Positions 1 to 5,118 of a stretch of 5,118 nucleotides of DNA are shown piece after piece. Each line of letters opens with the position of its first letter. Within the stretch, counting starts at the first letter, position 1. The translations under genes and the position numbers were made by a program. The DNA comes from Nonlabens sp. (lineage in GTDB: Bacteria > Bacteroidota > Bacteroidia > Flavobacteriales > Flavobacteriaceae). The notes under the pieces are model-generated. The model did not search any database. It was given only the letters and a program-made list of their open reading frames with translations, and was not told the DNA's origin. The DNA lies in assembly GCA_023301395.1 (NCBI GenBank), contig JALZUY010000202.1:1-5118 (forward strand), in the 5' to 3' direction.

Positions 1-29
1 TCATCCCAACCGATCTCTTCCATCAACTC
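1..29 (-). pseudogene. maeB: In-frame continuation of the malic enzyme phosphotransacetylase-like domain beyond the stop
   Basis: Reading on in the same frame after the TAA at 30-32 gives ELMEEIGWD up to the window edge, with no further stop. This is the kind of sequence expected just after the (R/N)xDVI segment in MaeB; from memory, E. coli MaeB reads GRPNVIEMRIQKLGL here. The match in frame and register suggests that one sense codon has become TAA and that the rest of the domain lies outside the window. The ATG at 21-23 could in principle restart translation, but nothing supports that. Whether the remainder is intact cannot be seen. Confidence 0.6.
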
Positions 30-1466
30 TTAAATCACGTCACGTCTTCCCAATAAGATAGGAATCGCGATTCCTTCTTCATGAACAATTTGAGCCGCTT
101 TTACAACATCTAGGTTATCTGCCTCAGCAAATACAATACGTTTAGGGTTTGTACGAGCACGATTCAATACCAATCGGATCAATTTATTATCTGATCCCAT
201 ACGAGACAACAACTGGTCTTCATACTTTTCCCAGTCTTGAATAGGTTCCATAGCCACACCACTTTCCATGGCTGCTCTTGCCACCGCTGGCGGAATGGTA
301 GAAATTAATCGTGGATCAAAAGGTTTAGGAATTATATATTCTCTACCAAAATTGAGTTTAGTCTCTCCATAAGCAATATTCACTTGCTCTGGAACTGGCT
401 CTTTAGCCAGTTGAGCAATCGCATGACATGCTGCTAACTTCATTGCTTCATTAATTTTAGAAGCTCGCACATCTAGCGCACCTCTAAAGATAAATGGAAA
501 TCCAAGAACGTTATTCACCTGATTAGGATGATCACTACGTCCAGTTGCCATGATTAAATCTTTACGAGTTGCCACTGCGGTATCGTATTCGATTTCAGGA
601 TTAGGATTTGCCATCGCAAACACGATAGGATTATCATTCATCTCTAGCAACATCGCAGGACTCACAATATTCCCTACAGATAGTCCTAGAAAAACATCGG
701 CTCCTTTGAAAGCTTCTTTTAAGGTAATAGGTTTCATGTCACGAGCAAATTCCATTTGCTCTGGACCTAAATCTGTACGATCGGTAGTAATTAAACCATC
801 TACATCAAACATGAGAATATTTTCCTTACGTGCACCCAGTTTTGCGTAGAGATTTGTACAAGAAATTGCAGCACTACCAGCACCACTTACCACAATCTTT
901 ACATCTTCAATCTTTTTCTCAGCTATGTCTAGTGCATTTAACAATGCAGCACTTGATATAATAGCAGTACCGTGTTGATCATCGTGCATGACTGGTATGT
1001 CAAGTTCATCTCTTAACCTACATTCAATCTCAAAAGCCTCTGGCGCTTTTATATCTTCTAGATTTATTCCTCCAAAGGTAGGTGCGATGTTCTTCACCGT
1101 TTGAATGAACTCTTCTACGTTCTTCGTATCAATTTCAATATCAAAACAATCTATGTCTGCAAAAATCTTGAAAAGCAATCCTTTACCTTCCATTACCGGT
1201 TTAGAAGCCTCTGGACCTATATCGCCCAGACCTAGAACTGCGGTACCGTTTGTGATCACGGCAACTAGATTTCCTTTGGTAGTATATTTATAAACATTTG
1301 CTTTGTCCTTTGCTATTTCCAGACATGGCTCTGCAACTCCAGGACTGTAAGCAAGAGAAAGATCTCTCTGGCTGCTGTATTTTTTAGTAGGTACTACTTT
1401 TATCTTACCTGGTGTAGGCTTTGCGTGGTACACGAGTGCCTCACGACGTTTGCTTTCTTTACTCAT
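30..1466 (-). CDS. maeB: NADP-dependent malic enzyme (MaeB type), cut short by an in-frame stop in its phosphotransacetylase-like domain
   Basis: Cytosolic enzyme that oxidatively decarboxylates L-malate to pyruvate and CO2 with reduction of NADP+, supplying NADPH and linking the TCA cycle to pyruvate. The 478 residues show the malic N-terminal domain with LAYSPGVAEPC (38-48, probable catalytic Tyr40), MEGKG (92-96, probable catalytic Lys95), LEDIKAPE (136-143, metal ligands Glu137/Asp138) and HDDQHGTA (161-168). The Rossmann domain follows with SGAGSAA (194-200), AMANPNPE (284-291) and ATGRSDHPNQVNN (307-319). From about residue 428 a phosphotransacetylase-like domain begins (RIVFAEAD, then ILLGRRDVI) but stops at residue 478. 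MaeB proteins are usually about 750-770 residues, so most of that domain is missing, although the frame goes on beyond the stop. The ATG at 1464-1466 is chosen because MSKESKRREALVYHAKPTPGKI is the expected family start. No Shine-Dalgarno is present, as is usual in Bacteroidota. NADP rather than NAD preference is inferred from the family, not from a decisive residue. Confidence 0.93.
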   Translation of the reverse strand: MSKESKRREALVYHAKPTPGKIKVVPTKKYSSQRDLSLAYSPGVAEPCLEIAKDKANVYKYTTKGNLVAVITNGTAVLGLGDIGPEASKPVMEGKGLLFKIFADIDCFDIEIDTKNVEEFIQTVKNIAPTFGGINLEDIKAPEAFEIECRLRDELDIPVMHDDQHGTAIISSAALLNALDIAEKKIEDVKIVVSGAGSAAISCTNLYAKLGARKENILMFDVDGLITTDRTDLGPEQMEFARDMKPITLKEAFKGADVFLGLSVGNIVSPAMLLEMNDNPIVFAMANPNPEIEYDTAVATRKDLIMATGRSDHPNQVNNVLGFPFIFRGALDVRASKINEAMKLAACHAIAQLAKEPVPEQVNIAYGETKLNFGREYIIPKPFDPRLISTIPPAVARAAMESGVAMEPIQDWEKYEDQLLSRMGSDNKLIRLVLNRARTNPKRIVFAEADNLDVVKAAQIVHEEGIAIPILLGRRDVI

Positions 1467-1495
1467 AAATAACTGGGTTATTTTTAGTCCAAAAA

Positions 1496-1503
1496 CAAAA
1501 GTA
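1496..1503 (-). promoter_or_regulatory. Probable -7 promoter box of the malic enzyme gene
   Basis: On the minus strand these bases read TACTTTTG, an exact match to the Bacteroidota -7 consensus TAnnTTTG. The box lies 29 bases upstream of the malic enzyme ATG, leaving room for a short AT-rich leader. A good -33 TTG is not evident; the nearest candidate is a TGTG about 16 bases upstream of the box, so the call rests mainly on the -7 box and its position. The terminator just upstream also implies that a separate promoter is needed here. Confidence 0.5.
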
Positions 1504-1592
1504 AGTTATAATGTTCACATGGGTTTTTACAGCTAGTGAAAGTTGTGTGAATTGTGCTTGCGCGAAAAGGTGAATTCAAAATCAAATGGCAC

Positions 1593-1627
1593 AAAAAAAC
1601 ATCCATAGTATCATAACTATGGATGTT
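1593..1627 (-). terminator. Intrinsic terminator of the secreted hydrolase gene
   Basis: A perfect 12-bp stem pairs 1598-1609 with 1616-1627 around a 6-base loop (1610-1615). Read on the minus strand, the stem is followed directly by a run of seven T (1599-1593, one of which also pairs at the stem end and one of which lies within it). It starts 24 bases past the TAG stop of the hydrolase gene. There is no T-run on the other side, so it acts on minus-strand transcription only and should separate the hydrolase transcript from the malic enzyme gene. Confidence 0.88.
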
Positions 1628-1651
1628 CTATATCAATTAAAAAAGTGATTC

Positions 1652-4600
1652 CTAAAAAACAGGTATTTGATGCACTTCTAATTGCCCTGCGTGAGTAACA
1701 TGCAATATATATGTTCCAGCGACTAAACTAGAAACATCTACCGCAGATCCTAATTGATGAACTGGTTTATTAATTACTAAAGTTCCTTCAAAAGTATATA
1801 GTTTAACACCTACAAATGTAGAGCATGCCGTATTTCCACCTAAATCAGTAATACCATCACCACAACCCAATGTGAAAAAAGTCCAGGATGGATTTTCTAC
1901 CATATCAATGGCTAGATCAGTATCTGCGGGAATAGGTGAGATTATGAAGTTTTCTGAAACGATATTTCCACTATTTGAAACTGGCGGGCAGGTATTAGGA
2001 CAACCAGTGATATCTACACTAAAGTATTCCCATTCTGACCAACCACATTGATTTTCTACACGTACCTCAAATTCAAAAACCTCATTACAATTTGAAGAAA
2101 TGACTGTTCTTAAATCTCTTCCAGATCTTAATTCACCATCCCAATCAGATTGACCAGATATTTTACGCATTTCAATATTATCTACTTGCTCAAAATTAGG
2201 CCAGTTGATGATCTTAATTCCTTTACTAGTGCAATAGGTCTCATTAGATAATGATAGATTAGGTATCGTATTAGGGTCAACTTCTATTAAGGTTCCACCA
2301 GTTTGTGGTACACCTACGTAAATAGGTTTTCTAAGAGTATCTCCATTTGCTCTTCTTAAAACTATTTCTGCAGGACCATCACCTGTTCCTGTAACTGTTA
2401 CAGATCCATTAGTATGAGAGTTAACAGAAAGCCCACCAGAAGAATAGAAGAAAGATGCATCTAATAATTTACAAGGGTTTTCAAAAGAATAAGTAACCGT
2501 TTCACCTACACAAATTTCATCTGGACCTATGAGATCATTTATATCTACTGGATATTCAGGACCTAACAGATTATTGACATCAGTAATTGCTAGATTGTCG
2601 ATCAACCAATTAACGCTATTTTGATTAAAACTAGTGTGACGGGTATTTAAATCTTCTCCATAGTAACTATCAAATGGTGTTAACACATTAGAATCGCAAG
2701 TTAAGTTATAATCTAAAGGATTATTCCAGTTTTGATCTGGATTGAGATGTGCCATTACCGAAAATGAAGGTATGAATGAATGGATAGGATTGTTTTTACG
2801 CACTTGAATATCACCTACTACAGAAACACCTATTATATTACTAGTCCACCCTAATACATCATCCATAAATGTTCCTGATGGAAATCTTGTATCTAGACTA
2901 ATTGGGTTATCACCATCCAATACTGCATCTGCTAGATCTTGTTGAGCACCAAAATATCCACCAGGCACGTTATCCATGACGCCTCGATCGTTTGAATTAG
3001 TTGCTGAAGTTATAATATTTCGTGGTATTTTATAAAATTTTGCTATTCTATTACTATCGCCATTGGATGGCATAAAATGAGAATCTAACGTCGCTACATG
3101 AGTTCTAAAAACTATATTACCTATTGGAAGATTAATCCTGACCCTTGCAAAAGTTTTTATACCTAATACTTTCTCTCCATCATTTCCAAAAGTTAACTGT
3201 CCTTGTTGGGTTTCTAAATCAGTGACTTTACTACCTGATAACGAACCATTAATCAACGATAGATTAATAGATTTTACAGGAAATCCATTTGATCCCGAAA
3301 CGCCATTAATACTTTGATTATTGTAGTGAGTTTGGAAATAACTACTTCCTCGATCTTCATTAAAACCTTGTAAAATTGTTCTTGCATTTAACAATTCATT
3401 TATAACTTGAGACTCATCAGGATAAGGTAATCCAGAATAACCAAAAGCAGGAATAGGACTGCGATGTTGCTCAATTAATTGTTGCAATGCTGCTGGACTA
3501 CCTAACTGGTCATAATAAAAGTCAGATGCACCAGGCGATTGATTGCGCAGTAGGTAAATTAAAGCCTGATCACCTAATGGAATATTTGCCCCTAAATGTG
3601 GACTGTCTACACTTACCCAGTGAGATACATTGTGATCCCATAAAGCACTATTACCAGTCACTTCTTCTTTTTGCTCCATATAAGCAAGCGCATACCTAGA
3701 AATTTGACCACCCATACTAGGCCCTACTATTTTAAGCGTGGCGCTAGGATTAATACCTCTAGCAATACCATTAGTTTGTTGAATTAATTTAATGAGTGCC
3801 ATGGCATTACTCTCTATATAATAAGCACCACCATCTATAGTTACCGTTTGACCAGTGTTAAGATCTATAGTCTCATAAGTAGGATGGTTTACCATAATCA
3901 CATCAAAACCTTGTTCTCTTAAGGTAATTAGAGCATTTTGTTGAGCATTATTTTCGTCATAATATGTTTGAAAATCAAACATATTATCGTGCAAAGCTGG
4001 ATTAAACTGTCCATTTTCTTTATTAGCAGCAGCACAATCTACATCTTGTTCACAATCACAGTCTTCAATCTTACGTTTATCTCCTGGATCAAAACCGTCT
4101 AGAATAATAATAGGATTATCTAGTTGATTATTACCTCCATCATTTTGAGAATAGAAAATGCGATATTCAATCTCTGCCTTGATCCTAGGATCACCTGTGG
4201 CATAGCCTGTAAACTCCTCATCGGCTATAATTCTACCGTTTTCTTTAAACGTTGCTCCTGCACAAAACGGCGTTAATCCTTTAGGCACGATAATAGGTTC
4301 ATATTTAAAATAAATACTAGATTGAGTAGTAATGTTGCTGTCATCTTCATAAGTGATTTCATAAACTGCAATTTTATCGCCGTCGCTATTGTAATTCACC
4401 GTGATTTCTTGAGATTGAGATTGTAATTGAAAATCAGATATAATTTCCTTTATAAGTCCATCTCCAAAATCTGCGGTTAAAGTTTTGATGCGTTGATCTT
4501 GATTTTGAAAAAAGTAAGCTGGATTAATTTTATAGGTGATTCCTGTACCTTTAGTAGCCTGATCTAATGGAGCAATGACCGTAGTATGTAAAGTATAAAA

Positions 4601-5035
4601 AGCTGGTCTACCTGAAATTTGAGTAAACTCATTATTCTCTTCATTATAAGTTAATCCGCCATTTCCTACCTCTTCCTCACGGTAATTGAGTAGTTGAAAA
4701 TCAGTATTAAGAATTCCTAAAGGTACAATACTTGTATTTTCCTGATTAATTTGATTTAATAAATCTGAACGGCTCATAAACAGTTGCTCGTTACTGGCAC
4801 GATGCATTTCACTTAAGGCCTTTTGGAAATAGTCATAAGTTGCTGTATTAAAGCCTTCTTCCCTATTAAAATTATAAAGGTTAGCAAATTGAAAAACGCG
4901 CTCATAGATAATACCACTAGTGACGGCAGTTTGATCTACGTTTTCCAAAGCATCATCTAGTGTAGGTTGAGACTCTTGTGCCGTTGCATTGTATAGAAAT
5001 AATAGCATTCCTATACTAAGAATAAATCTTTTCAT
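1652..5035 (-). CDS. Secreted lipase-like alpha/beta-hydrolase with PKD-like domain and T9SS sorting domain
   Basis: Predicted extracellular or cell-surface protein of 1127 residues; substrate unknown. Residues 1-20 form a signal peptide (MKR, hydrophobic core, ATAQ), supporting the ATG at 5033-5035. A beta-rich region of unclear function follows (about 40-300, with ADFGDG at 188-193). The alpha/beta-hydrolase part runs from about 305 to 815: IIILDGFDPGD (309-319), nucleophile elbow GPSMGG (438-443, Ser440), VDSPHLGANIP (476-486), a conserved-looking LINGS (595-599), SFIPSFSVM (753-761) and NTRHTSF (797-803), where His800 is the likely catalytic histidine. The acid residue is not identified. 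A PKD/Ig-like domain spans about 834-910, then another beta-rich segment. Residues 1031-1127 form a type A T9SS sorting domain (SPIPADTD, VKLYTFEG, VDVSSLVAGTYILHV). Fourteen cysteines, none in the signal peptide, would allow disulphides in an exported protein. Lipase/esterase activity is inferred from motifs only; an amidase or other serine hydrolase is possible. No confident promoter is seen in the 83 upstream bases. It is probably a single-gene transcript. Confidence 0.85.
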   Translation of the reverse strand: MKRFILSIGMLLFLYNATAQESQPTLDDALENVDQTAVTSGIIYERVFQFANLYNFNREEGFNTATYDYFQKALSEMHRASNEQLFMSRSDLLNQINQENTSIVPLGILNTDFQLLNYREEEVGNGGLTYNEENNEFTQISGRPAFYTLHTTVIAPLDQATKGTGITYKINPAYFFQNQDQRIKTLTADFGDGLIKEIISDFQLQSQSQEITVNYNSDGDKIAVYEITYEDDSNITTQSSIYFKYEPIIVPKGLTPFCAGATFKENGRIIADEEFTGYATGDPRIKAEIEYRIFYSQNDGGNNQLDNPIIILDGFDPGDKRKIEDCDCEQDVDCAAANKENGQFNPALHDNMFDFQTYYDENNAQQNALITLREQGFDVIMVNHPTYETIDLNTGQTVTIDGGAYYIESNAMALIKLIQQTNGIARGINPSATLKIVGPSMGGQISRYALAYMEQKEEVTGNSALWDHNVSHWVSVDSPHLGANIPLGDQALIYLLRNQSPGASDFYYDQLGSPAALQQLIEQHRSPIPAFGYSGLPYPDESQVINELLNARTILQGFNEDRGSSYFQTHYNNQSINGVSGSNGFPVKSINLSLINGSLSGSKVTDLETQQGQLTFGNDGEKVLGIKTFARVRINLPIGNIVFRTHVATLDSHFMPSNGDSNRIAKFYKIPRNIITSATNSNDRGVMDNVPGGYFGAQQDLADAVLDGDNPISLDTRFPSGTFMDDVLGWTSNIIGVSVVGDIQVRKNNPIHSFIPSFSVMAHLNPDQNWNNPLDYNLTCDSNVLTPFDSYYGEDLNTRHTSFNQNSVNWLIDNLAITDVNNLLGPEYPVDINDLIGPDEICVGETVTYSFENPCKLLDASFFYSSGGLSVNSHTNGSVTVTGTGDGPAEIVLRRANGDTLRKPIYVGVPQTGGTLIEVDPNTIPNLSLSNETYCTSKGIKIINWPNFEQVDNIEMRKISGQSDWDGELRSGRDLRTVISSNCNEVFEFEVRVENQCGWSEWEYFSVDITGCPNTCPPVSNSGNIVSENFIISPIPADTDLAIDMVENPSWTFFTLGCGDGITDLGGNTACSTFVGVKLYTFEGTLVINKPVHQLGSAVDVSSLVAGTYILHVTHAGQLEVHQIPVF

Positions 5036-5087
5036 AAATTTGAATGTTTAATAGTTAATAATTATCGTGTTACTGTTAAATATTTAT

Positions 5088-5111
5088 AGACTGCCGTTGC
5101 CGCGGCAGTCT
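5088..5111. terminator. GC-rich hairpin upstream of the hydrolase gene, possible terminator
   Basis: A 9-bp stem pairs 5088-5096 with 5103-5111 (GACTGCCG against CGGCAGTC plus an A-T pair) around the 6-base loop TTGCCG. It stands out as GC-rich within an AT-rich spacer, 52 bases before the hydrolase start. On the plus strand it is followed by TTGTTTTA at the window edge, a fair U-tract; on the minus strand it is followed by TATAAATATTT, a weaker one. It may end a gene beyond the window edge on the minus strand, act in both directions, or be a leader structure. No gene that it would terminate is visible, so the role is uncertain. Confidence 0.45.
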
Positions 5112-5118
5112 TGTTTTA

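Noticed and set aside
550..849. Plus-strand open frame of 99 codons
   Set aside because: It lies fully opposite the malic enzyme coding region, whose protein is strongly conserved; its translation shows no recognisable domain.
1105..1293. Plus-strand open frame of 62 codons
   Set aside because: Antisense shadow of the malic enzyme gene with no recognisable product.
1557..1572. TGCTTGCGCGAAAAGG, resembling the palindrome CGCTTTCGCGAAAGCG that I recall as frequent in some marine Flavobacteriia
   Set aside because: Only 12 of 16 positions match, there is one copy in the window, and the frequency claim is from memory. A genome-wide motif count would be needed.
3487..3699. Plus-strand open frame of 70 codons
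   Set aside because: Antisense to the hydrolase core around its nucleophile motif; no family resemblance and no promoter.
30..5035. Operon or functional coupling between the hydrolase and malic enzyme genes
   Set aside because: They share a strand, but a strong terminator and a separate promoter lie in the 185-bp gap and the functions are unrelated.
5036..5087. Search for a TAnnTTTG promoter of the hydrolase gene
   Set aside because: Several TA-rich stretches occur (for example TAATTATT) but each misses at least two consensus positions, so no promoter is called.

Overview
The window reads as chromosomal DNA of a marine-type member of the Flavobacteriaceae (Bacteroidota). The signs are AT-rich DNA, no Shine-Dalgarno sequences before the starts, a TAnnTTTG-type -7 box, a signal peptide ending in the flavobacterial style (ATAQ), and a C-terminal sorting domain of the type IX secretion system (T9SS), which is confined to Bacteroidota. 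Genus-level placement is not possible from the sequence alone.

There are two real protein genes, both on the minus strand. The upstream one (1652-5035) encodes an 1127-residue secreted protein. It has a signal peptide, an N-terminal beta-rich region, a lipase-like alpha/beta-hydrolase core (GPSMGG nucleophile elbow, VDSPHLGANIP motif, late histidine), a PKD/Ig-like domain and a type A T9SS sorting domain. It ends at a clear intrinsic terminator (1593-1627). A GC-rich hairpin (5088-5111) lies between it and the edge of the window.

The downstream gene (1466 down to 30) encodes a MaeB-type NADP-dependent malic enzyme. It has its own probable promoter (1496-1503), so the two genes are likely separate transcripts with no functional link. 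The malic enzyme catalytic and NAD(P)-binding domains look complete. The reading frame is cut by an in-frame TAA at 30-32, about 45 residues into the C-terminal phosphotransacetylase-like domain. The same frame continues beyond the stop with plausible family sequence (ELMEEIGWD) to the window edge. This is either a nonsense mutation or a base-call error, and it is the most notable observation here.

The 185 bp between the genes hold the terminator and the promoter and nothing else I can support. No RNA genes, mobile elements, CRISPR arrays or attachment sites were seen. I found no evidence of a previously undescribed multi-gene system.
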